DNA of 64,000 nt, from assembly GCF_017873625.1 (NCBI RefSeq), contig NZ_JAGGKL010000004.1:161786-225785 (forward strand), written 5' to 3'. Within the stretch, counting starts at the first letter, position 1, and the number at the start of each line of letters is the position of its first letter. Source of the stretch: Methanobacterium petrolearium. Its GTDB lineage: Archaea > Methanobacteriota > Methanobacteria > Methanobacteriales > Methanobacteriaceae. Below, piece by piece: positions 10,301-20,253 of the stretch. Under the pieces are notes generated by a model. The model was not told where the DNA came from. It made no database searches and worked only from the letters and a program-made list of their open reading frames with translations. Both the position numbers and the translations under genes were made by a program.

Positions 10301-11257
10301 ATGAGAAGATTTTTACTAACATTAAGGCTTTGGTTAGCTACTATACTGCTATTTGGTATTTTATATGCCATAATTACCGTGATTTGCACATTACTGGGCT
10401 TCGGAACACCAATAATATTCGCAATCATGGCAGTTGGAGTGGTGCTGCTCCAGTATCTGGCAGGGCCCAAAATGGTGGAGATGACCATGCGGGTACATTA
10501 TGTGTCTCCCCATGAAGCACCTAACCTGCATGCCATGGTGGAAGAACTGGCCATGAACGCCGGTATTCCCAAACCTAAAGTCGGAATTTCAGAAACTAGC
10601 ATTCCCAATGCATTTGCATTTGGCCGAACCAAAAAAGACGGAAGAGTATGCGTAACCCGCGGTATTCTGAAATTGCTGGATGAAGAAGAGTTGAAAGCTG
10701 TTCTGGGACATGAACTCAGCCATATACGTCACAGGGACATGGCAGTAATGACCCTTATCAGTGTGGTGCCCCTTATCTGTTACTGGATATTCATAAGCAC
10801 CCTATTCAGTGGAGATAGGGACGGTGACGCCGGACTCATTGGTATCGCTGCCCTGGTAGGATACCTCCTGGGCCAGTTACTGGTATTATTCGTAAGCCGA
10901 ATACGTGAATACTACGCAGACCAGGGAAGTGTGGAGATCGGGGGTAAACCACATAAACTGGCCAGCGCCCTTTACAAACTGGTTTATGGATCTGCTAATC
11001 TGAACAAAAGAGAGGTTAAATCCGTGGAGGGAGTTAAAGCCTTCTTTGTCAATGATATCTCCGATGCCTCAAATGAGATAAACGATCTCAGACAGGTGGA
11101 TCTGGACATGGATGGAGTTATCAGTGAAGCAGAACTAGCCCAACTCCGTGACATGGACACCCATATTGGCACTGGCAGTAAAATCATGGAATTACTATCC
11201 ACCCATCCCAACATGGTTAAAAGGATTAAAAGATTGGCTGAGTTAAGTGATACTTAA
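10301..11257 (+). CDS. htpX: HtpX family membrane zinc metalloprotease (M48)
   Basis: A 318-residue M48 peptidase that degrades misfolded membrane proteins from the cytoplasmic side. Two N-terminal hydrophobic segments (about 10-32 and 36-54) are followed by the zinc site H137ELSH141 and the conserved RHRD. Further hydrophobic segments lie near residues 150-170 and 180-205, and the glutamate zinc ligand sits in REYYADQGS. Length and order are normal for archaeal HtpX. The start ATG lies about 60 bp downstream of a TATA box; a TTTTT run follows the stop. Confidence 0.92.
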   Translation: MRRFLLTLRLWLATILLFGILYAIITVICTLLGFGTPIIFAIMAVGVVLLQYLAGPKMVEMTMRVHYVSPHEAPNLHAMVEELAMNAGIPKPKVGISETSIPNAFAFGRTKKDGRVCVTRGILKLLDEEELKAVLGHELSHIRHRDMAVMTLISVVPLICYWIFISTLFSGDRDGDAGLIGIAALVGYLLGQLLVLFVSRIREYYADQGSVEIGGKPHKLASALYKLVYGSANLNKREVKSVEGVKAFFVNDISDASNEINDLRQVDLDMDGVISEAELAQLRDMDTHIGTGSKIMELLSTHPNMVKRIKRLAELSDT

Positions 11258-11537
11258 CTCCTCTTTAAATACTTTTTAATCCCCCTATTTTCTTATTTTT
11301 TAAAGAATAAATGGTTATTAATTCATTTTTAAGTCTTGTGGAAAATGTTTAGTTTATTTTTAAGAGTTTTTGAGTTCTTGGAACTCTTTATAGTACTCAT
11401 ATTCTTTAAACCTAGTTTTAGTTTGAATGGGGTTAAACATCATATTTAAAATTTACTTTATAATTATTCAATTAAAATAGAAAAATATAAATATACTAAC
11501 TTAATACTAGTTTATATTAATAAGTGGGGGAAGAATT

Positions 11538-14500
11538 ATGATTATTAAAGTTAAATGGTTAATATTAATGGTTTTGTTTTCTTGTTTTTTGACTATGGGT
11601 GTGGTTTCTGCTGCTAATTTGACTGTGAGTGCGGGTGATAGTATCCAATCAGCAGTGAATAGTGCTTCTGAAAATGACACCATTATAGTGAATGATGATA
11701 ATGGAACTAATTACACCTATACTGAAAATGTGGTGATCAATAAAAAGGTAAATTTACAAGCTGCTAGTAATTTAGTGACAGTTCAAGCTTTAAGTTCATC
11801 GAATCCTGTTTTCACAATTAACAATGAAGGCAGTGGTTCATCTATTCAAGGTTTAATAATAAATGGTCGTATTTGGTTAAATGATGCTGACAATTGCTTA
11901 ATTTCGGGAAATATAATTAATTATAGTGCGGATCATGATATTCTAGTTACTTCTGGGGATAACAATAATATAACTGGAAACGTTTTCCTTAAACCATGTT
12001 ATATGTCAATCTGTATTGAAAACTCATATAATAACAGCATATCCCATAACAATATCACCATTCAATATAGTCAAAGTTGCGGTATTGGTGTTTACTCTTC
12101 CAGTGTTTGCATTACAAAAAATAACATAATAAGCGCTAGTCAGTATATGGGAGGATATGGAATCTATTCAACCAATTCCAATATTACAGTAACGAGTAAT
12201 ACAATAATTGGTGATCTATGTTTAATATTATATAATTCATTCGGTACTATCAATTTTAACTGGATAGTAGGTAATATATACGGTGATTTTGGTGCTGTGA
12301 ATGCAACTAATAACTGGTGGGGTTCTGGTGTTCCTGGTTTTGCAGGTTCTTGGTTGGTTTTAAATGTAACGGTAACTCCTTTGGTTACTAATGGTAATTT
12401 CACAGTTAATGTGGATTTAACTCATAATAATAATGGTGAGGATATATCTTCGATAGGATATATTCCTGATGGAACGCTTGTAGAAATTGATATCGTTGAT
12501 ATTAATGGAAGTTATTTCGGCGTTTATAAAACGGCATATGTGTATAATGGGAGGGCTGTTGTTAATTTTGGCCCTGAATTAACCACTTCTGGAATTTTTT
12601 TCATTGAAACTTGGCTTGATTCTGCATTTGTAGAAAATAATATCACTATAGATTTAAACCCGCCTGTTGTAAATGCCAGTCTTACAGGTGGAATATACAA
12701 CTCTACAAAAACAGTGACATTAACTGCCAGTGACAATATTGATGCAAATCCTGTGATTTATTACAGCATCAATAACGGCACAACATGGAATAGTCACGTT
12801 AAAACTGTTACATTGAACCTTGTTCAAGGAGTAACAAATCTTAAATTTTATGCTTGTGATGCAGCTGGTAACAGTGGCACTAACCAAACTATAACTTATA
12901 CCATTGATCTTATCGCACCAGCAGTAGCTGCTAATCCAGTAGGTGGAGTTTACAACACAACAAAAATAGTAACCCTAACCGCCACAGATAACCTCGACCC
13001 TAATCCAACCATCTATTACACAACCAATGGCAGTACACCCACAACCGCAAGCACAATATATACCAACCCCATCACCATAGCCAATACCACCACCTTAAAA
13101 TTCATAGCAGTAGATAATGCAGGTAACCAAGGGCCTGTTAACACCAAACAATATATTTTTGGATTAATAGGAAATATTAATACAGGAATAAGTTATTCCA
13201 GTATTCAAGCAGCCATCGATGACCCATTAACACTAAATGGACATGTTATTGAAGTCTCAAACGGTACTTATACAGAAAATGTAGTGGTTAATAAAAATTT
13301 GACCATACTTTCTAGCGGTAATGTTACTGTGCAAGCATTGGATTCTTCGCATCCTGTTTTCACTATTAATAGTGGAGGTAGTGGATCTTTGATTCAGGGC
13401 TTTATTATCTCTGGATCTGTTAATTATTCAATCGGATTATTTTTAAATGGAACTTCAAACTGCACAATTAGTGGAAACAACATAACCAACAATTATTTTG
13501 GAATAACTACTCAAAACACTAAAACTGAAAATAACATTATAATGTATAATACTATAACCCTGAACCAAGGGAATGGATTAGCCATCAGAAACAGTGATAA
13601 TTGTGTAATTTATGGGAATACAATAACAGACAATAACCTTGAGGGGAATGTTGACTTTGGTTTTGGTGGGGTGATTATTATAGAATCAAATAATTGTACT
13701 ATTTATACTAACCTAATAATGGGTCATGCTGGTTTTGGAATTAGTATTTCAGATTCAAACAACATCTTAATTCAAAATAATCTGATCCCCGGAAATATGT
13801 ATGGATTATATATTGAAGGTTGTGAAAATTGTACAGTTTATGAGAATTCAATAACTGAAGGTATCATAGGAATATGGAATTATTATTCATCACCAAATAT
13901 TAGTTTTAACAGAATTGCTGCAAACACAGGATATGGGCTTTATAATGAGTATGGAAATGTTAATGCGAACAACAACTGGTGGGGTTCAAATAATCCTATA
14001 AATTCAACTAATATCCACAATGTAGTTGGAACTATAAACACTACCTCCTGGCTCATTCTGAGCATTAATGATTCAACTGTTAATTCTGGTGGAAATGCCA
14101 GCATAACTGCGGATCTAACCCACAATAACTTGGGACAGGATACTTCATTTTTGGGGCATGTTATAAAAGGTTTACCTATCACTTTCACCACAAGTTATGG
14201 GACGATTCTCACACCAGCCCTCACTTTTAATGGAAAGGCTGTGGCTATCTTGAATCTGGGCACAACATCATCTAGGACGGTTACGGTTAATACTTCATTG
14301 GATAATCAGACCGTGTCCCAGCAGATGGTTATTGCTCCGGGATCAGCAGTATTGAACATTACCAGCTCTGCACTGAATAGTACCACCCTTCAACCCATAA
14401 GTTTAATCTGTGATGTGCCTTTGAATAGTTCTGTGACCTGGCTCAGTGTGCTCTGGAAAAATACAGATCTATTCTATGGTGAACTGCAAGTAATAGTAAA

Positions 14501-15839
14501 TGGCACAATAGTGAGCAGTACAGAGTATGTTAACCCCGGTTACAATACCTGGAAGAACAGTGGTTATCGTGATGATGTTTTCAGAGCAATCATATATGCA
14601 AACAACTATATATTACAGGATGGAATGGATCCAGAGGAGATACCAGCAAGCTTCTGGACGGATCTAACATCACTGTATAGTTTAAATAGCACTGAACTGC
14701 AGTTTGTCCAGAATCATCGGCTGGAATTTATGGACAGTCTAACAGTCCAATTAACATATCCTGGAGCAGATGCACCAGTGATGACGGTTACTGATCCTGC
14801 GACCAACAGCACAATCGATCTTAACTTCACTGGAGGCACTGTCCTCAGAACTAGCCCCATCATGTACATGGATGGTTTATTCGGGGCGGGTTATGAGGGT
14901 GTTAAGAGTTTTGCCATTGCCACCACCAAGGTCACTGATGAGATTGCTCAGTACTGGGCTGACCAAAAAAACGCCACTAATGCTTATGGAAACCTTCTCT
15001 ACCCTCCAGGTGCGATGAAAGCAGCCTATGGAACGTTTTTCACATCTTTGATGATGATTTATTGCCATGATATTCTGGCAGATACAGCAGCAGAGGAATT
15101 TAATGTTACATGGAGTAGAACACATCCTGTAGCTGTTTCTGTGGGTGATGATGCCTATCAAACCTACCTGACACTGGAATGTGACCATAGTATGGGCATG
15201 ACAGTCATCGGATCACTTAAAAACACTATACTATTCAATTCAGCATGTTCTTCACAGATTTCCACCATTGAATACGGAATCATGCGAAACCTGGATTTCA
15301 CCTCCCAGTATGAAACTGTTTCCCTGGATGTAATGGGATCTGTGACTCGAGATATGTTTTATGCCTTCTGGACTGGGACAGACCTGGAGTTATTCACACA
15401 GAATGGTTACACTATCAAGAAATTGGTGGGTCGTGATGATCTGATATTGTTGTATGATCCTGAAACAGGCATTATGAGAGATATAAATACAGTTAATGGG
15501 TTTTGCGGTGCGTACTGCTTCCATGACCAAATAACAGAACAGTCTTATAATTTCTTTGATGATGTTTATAATAGTACATCAGATTTCAGGGAATGGGCAA
15601 ATGATAGTGTAGAAGATTATAACTGGTTCATGAATCACTTCAACTGGGAAAAATTTTATCATATTGGGGGGAATGGTTTTCTTCTTATAGCAGCGGGTCT
15701 AGCTTTAACTGGTGAAATAATAGCAATTCCCGAAACTGTGGGAGGTTCAATTCTCTTAATGGGCCCTACAATTGTTACAATATATATGAGTGGAAATGAC
15801 ATGATCGATTGGGTGGATGAACCAACATTTAAGGAATAA
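11538..15839 (+). CDS. large beta-helix adhesin-like surface protein with a duplicated C-terminal domain
   Basis: A 1433-residue secreted protein. A Sec signal peptide (1-27, ending VVSAA) is followed by a parallel beta-helix region (about 35-260, ending in NNWWG) and two chitobiase-type Ig-like modules (about 375-545, GGIYNSTKTVTLTASDN and GGVYNTTKIVTLTATDN). A second beta-helix follows (about 545-830, again ending in NNWWG), then an Ig-like spacer. The C-terminal domain (about 1013-1333) has conserved CHD, WSRT, DHxMGM, CSS and FCGAYCFH motifs that I cannot assign to a family. The last ~100 residues contain two hydrophobic segments. The C-terminal domain recurs in an orphan copy at 16275-17618 and a remnant at 18030. 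The start follows a GGGGGAAG ribosome site. Confidence 0.88.
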   Translation: MIIKVKWLILMVLFSCFLTMGVVSAANLTVSAGDSIQSAVNSASENDTIIVNDDNGTNYTYTENVVINKKVNLQAASNLVTVQALSSSNPVFTINNEGSGSSIQGLIINGRIWLNDADNCLISGNIINYSADHDILVTSGDNNNITGNVFLKPCYMSICIENSYNNSISHNNITIQYSQSCGIGVYSSSVCITKNNIISASQYMGGYGIYSTNSNITVTSNTIIGDLCLILYNSFGTINFNWIVGNIYGDFGAVNATNNWWGSGVPGFAGSWLVLNVTVTPLVTNGNFTVNVDLTHNNNGEDISSIGYIPDGTLVEIDIVDINGSYFGVYKTAYVYNGRAVVNFGPELTTSGIFFIETWLDSAFVENNITIDLNPPVVNASLTGGIYNSTKTVTLTASDNIDANPVIYYSINNGTTWNSHVKTVTLNLVQGVTNLKFYACDAAGNSGTNQTITYTIDLIAPAVAANPVGGVYNTTKIVTLTATDNLDPNPTIYYTTNGSTPTTASTIYTNPITIANTTTLKFIAVDNAGNQGPVNTKQYIFGLIGNINTGISYSSIQAAIDDPLTLNGHVIEVSNGTYTENVVVNKNLTILSSGNVTVQALDSSHPVFTINSGGSGSLIQGFIISGSVNYSIGLFLNGTSNCTISGNNITNNYFGITTQNTKTENNIIMYNTITLNQGNGLAIRNSDNCVIYGNTITDNNLEGNVDFGFGGVIIIESNNCTIYTNLIMGHAGFGISISDSNNILIQNNLIPGNMYGLYIEGCENCTVYENSITEGIIGIWNYYSSPNISFNRIAANTGYGLYNEYGNVNANNNWWGSNNPINSTNIHNVVGTINTTSWLILSINDSTVNSGGNASITADLTHNNLGQDTSFLGHVIKGLPITFTTSYGTILTPALTFNGKAVAILNLGTTSSRTVTVNTSLDNQTVSQQMVIAPGSAVLNITSSALNSTTLQPISLICDVPLNSSVTWLSVLWKNTDLFYGELQVIVNGTIVSSTEYVNPGYNTWKNSGYRDDVFRAIIYANNYILQDGMDPEEIPASFWTDLTSLYSLNSTELQFVQNHRLEFMDSLTVQLTYPGADAPVMTVTDPATNSTIDLNFTGGTVLRTSPIMYMDGLFGAGYEGVKSFAIATTKVTDEIAQYWADQKNATNAYGNLLYPPGAMKAAYGTFFTSLMMIYCHDILADTAAEEFNVTWSRTHPVAVSVGDDAYQTYLTLECDHSMGMTVIGSLKNTILFNSACSSQISTIEYGIMRNLDFTSQYETVSLDVMGSVTRDMFYAFWTGTDLELFTQNGYTIKKLVGRDDLILLYDPETGIMRDINTVNGFCGAYCFHDQITEQSYNFFDDVYNSTSDFREWANDSVEDYNWFMNHFNWEKFYHIGGNGFLLIAAGLALTGEIIAIPETVGGSILLMGPTIVTIYMSGNDMIDWVDEPTFKE

Positions 15840-15864
15840 ATTTACTTTAGAAAGGAGGCAAATA

Positions 15865-16212
15865 ATGAGATTTAAATTATCCTTGTTCTTAACATTTTTA
15901 TATTCAATCATATTCTTAGGAATTTTTTTAATTTCAGGAAAACTATTATTTTTATTTGCTATTTCATTTGGAATTACTATTATGTTAGTAACGATCTTTA
16001 TGAACAAGGATTATAGTATCTCATTATATTATTTGGGTTTTCTAGGTATAATTATATTTCAGGGACTAATATTAACATATATTTATCTTTTTCTTCCATT
16101 TTATAGAACCAACCTTCTATTTTATGGTATGTTTGGGATTTTCATAATTTACATTCTTTACTTCGCTTACTATTACCCTCGTAGATATAAATATAGAAAA
16201 ATTCCTTGGTAA
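15865..16212 (+). CDS. small four-helix membrane protein (candidate immunity partner 1)
   Basis: A 115-residue very hydrophobic protein with about four transmembrane segments and a basic C-terminus (YYPRRYKYRKIPW). The frame extends upstream to 15817 inside the adhesin gene, but the strong AAAGGAGG at 15851-15858 places the start at 15865, 25 bp after the adhesin stop. The two genes are therefore probably co-transcribed. I recognise no family. By position directly behind the variable C-terminal tail of the adhesin it resembles an immunity gene; that is inference. Confidence 0.7.
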   Translation: MRFKLSLFLTFLYSIIFLGIFLISGKLLFLFAISFGITIMLVTIFMNKDYSISLYYLGFLGIIIFQGLILTYIYLFLPFYRTNLLFYGMFGIFIIYILYFAYYYPRRYKYRKIPW

Positions 16213-16274
16213 ATATGTGGAATCAAAGGGGGTTGTCAAAAAAATGGATAAAATAAGTAATAGTCAAAAAAGGT

Positions 16275-17618
16275 ATGGCTGTAATATGGGGAACATACCA
16301 TGGTGATGTTTTCAGGGCAATTATATATGCAAATAATTATATATTACAGGATGGAATGGATCCAGGGGAGATATCCGCAAGCTTCTGGACGGATTTAACA
16401 TCATCGTATAGTCTAACTAGTGCAGAATTGCAATTTATCCAGAATCATCGGCTGGAATTTATGGACAGTCTAACAGTCCAATTAACATATCCTGGAGCAG
16501 ACGCACCTGAAATAACAGTCACTGATCCTGCGACCAACAGCACAATCGATCTTAACTTCACTGGAGATACTGTCCTCAGAACTAGCCCCATCATGTACAT
16601 GGATGGTCTTTTGGCGGGTTATGAGGGTGTTAAGAGTTTCGCTATTGCCACCACCAAGGTCACTGATGAGATTGCTCAGTATTGGGCTGATCAGGAAAAT
16701 GCCACGGATGCCTATGGAAACCTCCTCTACCCTGTAGGTGCGATGAAAGCAGCCTATGGGACGTTCTTCACCTCTTTAATGACAATTTACTGTCATGACA
16801 TCCTGGCAGATGCAGCAGCAGAGGAATTTAATGTTACATGGAGTAGAACACATCCTGTAGCTGTTTTTGTGGGTGATGATGCCTACCAGACTTATTTAAC
16901 ACTTGAATGTGATCATAGTATGGGAATGATAGTTATAGGATCACTTAAAAACATTATACTCTTCAACTCAGCATGTTCTTCACAGATTTCCACTATTGAA
17001 TACGGAATCATGCGAAACTTGGATTTCCTTTCCCAGTATGAAACTGTTTCCCTAGATGTAATGGGATCTGTGACACGGGACATGTTCTATGCCTTCTGGA
17101 CTGGGACAGATATGAGGTTATTCACAGAGAATGGTTACACGGTAATAAAACTGGTGGGTCGTGATGATCTGATATTGTTGTATGATCCTGAGACTGGTAT
17201 TATACGGGATATTAACACTGTGAATGGTTTTTGTGGAGCGTATTGTTTCCATAACCAGATCACTGATTCATCTTATGATCTTTTTGCAGGAGTTAAAAAC
17301 AGCACATCTGATTATATGGATTGGGTGCATGAAAACATAGAAATTTTTAATCGTATAGTTGATATTGATTTTAATGGACAGAAATATTGGTATTTGGCGA
17401 AAACTTATGGTGCAATAGCATTTTTTGGCTTTGGTTTGTTAACAGGAAGTACAGAATACATAATTGCCGCAATTGCATTTGAATTAGTTATTAATCAAGG
17501 TTATAATGCTTTTTATGATCAGTTACTTCCTTCAATGGAGTTTTGGGATACTCCTTGGTTGGAAGTAAGAATTTACGGGAAAACAGTATTTGTGAGGCGT
17601 CATAGCTTGTTTGAATAA
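16275..17618 (+). CDS. orphan C-terminal cassette of the adhesin, with a different tail
   Basis: A 447-residue protein without signal peptide. Residues 11-331 match residues 1013-1333 of the upstream adhesin closely at protein and DNA level, including the CHD, WSRT, DHxMGM, CSS and FCGAYCFH motifs. Homology begins abruptly at DVFRAIIYANN. Beyond FCGAYCFHNQIT the sequences part: the last ~115 residues here (two hydrophobic segments, then a basic end VRRHSLFE) are unlike the adhesin tail. The start is an ATG with a poor ribosome site (AAAAAAGG). It is either an unexpressed donor cassette or an intracellular variant. Confidence 0.75.
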   Translation: MAVIWGTYHGDVFRAIIYANNYILQDGMDPGEISASFWTDLTSSYSLTSAELQFIQNHRLEFMDSLTVQLTYPGADAPEITVTDPATNSTIDLNFTGDTVLRTSPIMYMDGLLAGYEGVKSFAIATTKVTDEIAQYWADQENATDAYGNLLYPVGAMKAAYGTFFTSLMTIYCHDILADAAAEEFNVTWSRTHPVAVFVGDDAYQTYLTLECDHSMGMIVIGSLKNIILFNSACSSQISTIEYGIMRNLDFLSQYETVSLDVMGSVTRDMFYAFWTGTDMRLFTENGYTVIKLVGRDDLILLYDPETGIIRDINTVNGFCGAYCFHNQITDSSYDLFAGVKNSTSDYMDWVHENIEIFNRIVDIDFNGQKYWYLAKTYGAIAFFGFGLLTGSTEYIIAAIAFELVINQGYNAFYDQLLPSMEFWDTPWLEVRIYGKTVFVRRHSLFE

Positions 17619-17663
17619 ATTGTACAAGTATTTTAATATTTCTATAAAGAAAGGTGGTACCTA

Positions 17664-18020
17664 ATGGAAAATAAAGTAATGAAGAGTGGAGATTATGCAC
17701 TTATGGCATTGTTTTTTTTTACGGGCATTCTATGGATTCCCCAGAGTTTAGGAGCTGCAGCAGCATTTATTAGTGTGGGGTTAGTATGTTTAATAGTTGC
17801 CATCTTTAATTATAGGCAATATATGAACAGATCTATTTATTGGATTCTGGTTTTAATTATACTTTTCACAATTTTTATACCATTTACTTTAATCTTAGTG
17901 CCACCACCAATTGAGAATCTCTTATTAAAATACGGTCTAATAATTGGATTGTTTGTAATCTGTATTTGGATAGCATACATAAAAATGCAGAAGTTAGAAA
18001 AAAAATTCAATAAACCTTGA
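17664..18020 (+). CDS. small four-helix membrane protein (candidate immunity partner 2)
   Basis: A 118-residue protein with four hydrophobic segments and a Lys-rich end (KMQKLEKKFNKP), behind an AAAGGTGG ribosome site. It has the same size and topology as the protein at 15865-16212 but no clear sequence similarity to it. It holds the same position relative to the orphan cassette as the first small protein does to the full adhesin. Function unknown; an immunity or chaperone role is inferred from the repeated layout. Confidence 0.7.
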   Translation: MENKVMKSGDYALMALFFFTGILWIPQSLGAAAAFISVGLVCLIVAIFNYRQYMNRSIYWILVLIILFTIFIPFTLILVPPPIENLLLKYGLIIGLFVICIWIAYIKMQKLEKKFNKP

Positions 18021-18029
18021 GTATTGAAA

Positions 18030-18498
18030 TATGAAGGTGTTAAGAGTTTCGCCATTGCCACCACCAATGTAACCAATGAGGTGGTGTAGTACTGGTGGGA
18101 TAAACAATCATTATATGCTCCCGGTGCAATGAAAGCAGCTTATGGAACTTTCCTCACATCTCTCCTAGTAATCAAATGCCATGACATGGTGGTGGATCAG
18201 GGTGCCGCTGCTTACAATGTTACTTGGAGTCGTACCACACCGGGGGTGGTTTTTTGCTGTGATGATGCAGTATCCTCATATATAATTGGTGAGATGGATC
18301 ATCGTATGGGTATGGATGTAAAGGGCACAGTGGGTAATGTTTGGGCCTTTAGATTTGTCTGTTCTTCATCCTTTTCACCAATAGAAAATGAAATAGGGAA
18401 TCTAGATGGAGACATTGCTTCAGTAACTCTGGTATAGGAGAACGCATCATTAATGATGAAATACCTGAATTGTTCTGCAGCAATGGTTATCTAATTTA
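18030..18498 (+). pseudogene. decayed third copy of the adhesin C-terminal cassette
   Basis: Translation from 18030 gives YEGVKSFAIATT and then an in-frame TAG at 18087. A 102-codon open stretch (18129-18437) follows, with the CHD, WSRT, DD, DHRMGM and CSS motifs of the two upstream copies. After a second stop a short frame ending in ELFCSNGYLI (to 18498) matches the adhesin's ELFTQNGYTI. The N-terminal ~130 residues of the cassette, a piece in the middle and the tail are missing. It is more diverged than copies 1 and 2, so it is an older duplicate. Confidence 0.8.
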
Positions 18499-18625
18499 GA
18501 ACCACTAACATTTCTATACCACAAAAAAACACTACATAAATAGTCAGTGTCATTAAAACTAAATTTAAAAATTGGTTTAATATTAAAAAACTAAAAAAAA
18601 GGTAGTTGAACCTTGACTACACCGG

Positions 18626-19261
18626 TTAATACTCCTTAACCACGCCGATCACATAGCTTTTGGGAACCCATGTATTTAGAGGTGTCTTGGTAATGGTAAT
18701 TACTTGTTTTACTCCGTTAACATATCGTGTCTGGCTTTCTACTTCAACATTTTTGTTGTCACTTTCCAGATAAACCTGGTCACCATTTATCTGTCCAACC
18801 CGTTTCACAATCAAGTTGTAATCAGGGTGATGTGCAACCACTATATCTCCCACCTTGAAATCAGATGTTTTCAACACTACAATACTTTGACCATCTTCTA
18901 AGGTGGGAACCATGGATGTTCCCTTAACCGTGGCAGGCATGGGTAGCTGATCTTCACCAAACTGGGATACAACCTTGACCTGAACTGTATAATTGTATTT
19001 GCTGGCTATGTTCTCCATATCCGTTTTGATGGATTCCACACTACTATCTGGATCCTCCACATCAGCCAATGCCTTAACCTTCATCTCATTAAGCATGGCT
19101 GAAGGCACCTCCCACCATGATGACGATTGAATAGTAACCGCTGTACCATTGGTCTCAACTGTAATCCCAGTGCTATTCTGGTTGGATAACACGTATCCAG
19201 CAGATCCGATTAATGCAATCAACACCAGTAATACAACAGTTAAGCCTAGTTTTAGTTTCAA
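18626..19261 (-). CDS. membrane-anchored S24/S26-type peptidase (signal-peptidase-like)
   Basis: A 211-residue protein with an N-terminal membrane anchor (about 5-25), an extracellular spacer, and a C-terminal peptidase-like domain. The domain starts with GTSMVPTLEDGQ (serine of the S-M motif, about residue 115) and continues with VGDIVVAHHPDYNLIVKRVG, where the lysine is positioned like the general base of S24/S26 enzymes. It is shorter in the core than a normal archaeal Sec11 and may process particular surface proteins. It starts next to the aroD stop and shares its direction, so the two probably form one transcript. Confidence 0.75.
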   Translation of the reverse strand: MKLKLGLTVVLLVLIALIGSAGYVLSNQNSTGITVETNGTAVTIQSSSWWEVPSAMLNEMKVKALADVEDPDSSVESIKTDMENIASKYNYTVQVKVVSQFGEDQLPMPATVKGTSMVPTLEDGQSIVVLKTSDFKVGDIVVAHHPDYNLIVKRVGQINGDQVYLESDNKNVEVESQTRYVNGVKQVITITKTPLNTWVPKSYVIGVVKEY

Positions 19262-19262
19262 A

Positions 19263-19946
19263 TTAATCTCTCTCCACCATTAATTTGTCAATGATTTGTT
19301 TGGTTTCAGCTAAATTCAACTGTCCAGGGGCAGATCCTCCATTTAAAGCTGCATAAGTCAGGGGTGATCCGAAAAGTGGTGCCAAGACCCTGGTGTATCT
19401 TCCAATTTTACCCATGGCAATACCAATGGTGTTGTCAAACTGGTTAACCACCTGGAGCACGTTAAGTGTATCCTGCATATCCTGAGGCATGACCGCAAAT
19501 TTCGCTATGGTCCCCAGCTTTTTTTCATTTTCAACGATCTTGAGAAGTTCTTTTAAAGGAGGAGTTCTCTGGAAATCATGGAAGGATATTATAGTTGACT
19601 TAGAAGCATTGATAACCTTCGAACGGAGTTTTTCATCAGTTTGAAGTTCTATGTCAACATAATCAACATGTTCGGCTGTTTCAATAAGGATCCTGGTTCT
19701 TTCATCTTCAGATCCTCTGAAATGTCCTCCTTCCTCCCTCATCCGGTTGGTGGCAATCAGGGGGAAGTTTATTTCTTCCATAAGATGAACGATCTTTTGC
19801 GGATCCGGGTCCAGAAGGGCATCTATTCTCAGCTCCAATATATCCACATCCATTTTAATAGCTTTTTCAGCTATTTTTAGGACATTTCGCCTGTCTTTCT
19901 GGAATATGGGAACGCAGATCAATGGTTTTGGAATCATGATATGCAC
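19263..19946 (-). CDS. aroD: 3-dehydroquinate dehydratase, type I
   Basis: A 227-residue type I enzyme (Schiff-base class) converting 3-dehydroquinate to 3-dehydroshikimate in the shikimate pathway. Visible motifs are LELRIDALLDP near residue 36, the catalytic-histidine segment ISFHDFQRTP (about 127-137), the Schiff-base lysine in KFAVMPQ, and the C-terminal GSAPGQLN loop. GTG at 19946 has a GGTGA ribosome site 9 bases upstream; ATG at 19937 is the alternative. aroE lies about 6 kb away at 25635, so the pathway genes are dispersed. Confidence 0.92.
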   Translation of the reverse strand: MHIMIPKPLICVPIFQKDRRNVLKIAEKAIKMDVDILELRIDALLDPDPQKIVHLMEEINFPLIATNRMREEGGHFRGSEDERTRILIETAEHVDYVDIELQTDEKLRSKVINASKSTIISFHDFQRTPPLKELLKIVENEKKLGTIAKFAVMPQDMQDTLNVLQVVNQFDNTIGIAMGKIGRYTRVLAPLFGSPLTYAALNGGSAPGQLNLAETKQIIDKLMVERD

Positions 19947-20253
19947 ATCTCAACTTCACCGAAAACATCTATGGTAATATTATTATTAGATTATATCAGG
20001 GGAATTAAGTTCATTAACATTCTATTTATTTATTTCCCCACATTACTAAATATATGGACAATGATGTTTTGACTGCAGATGCAAATTACATCGCCGTGTT
20101 TTAAGTCAACAGAAACCAGCAAAAAAAGAAGACAGATAAAAATCTATAAGAACAAGTATCCCCCATATCATTGCCTATAATTAATAATCCATGGATTTTA
20201 TACAATTAATTAAAACATAATCAATCTAATTCCAAATTAGTTCAGGTGATTAT
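19947..20253. other. divergent intergenic region, no gene seen
   Basis: AT-rich spacer between the divergent aroD and 20254 genes. I see no gene or strong repeat in it, only likely promoters. Confidence 0.5.
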
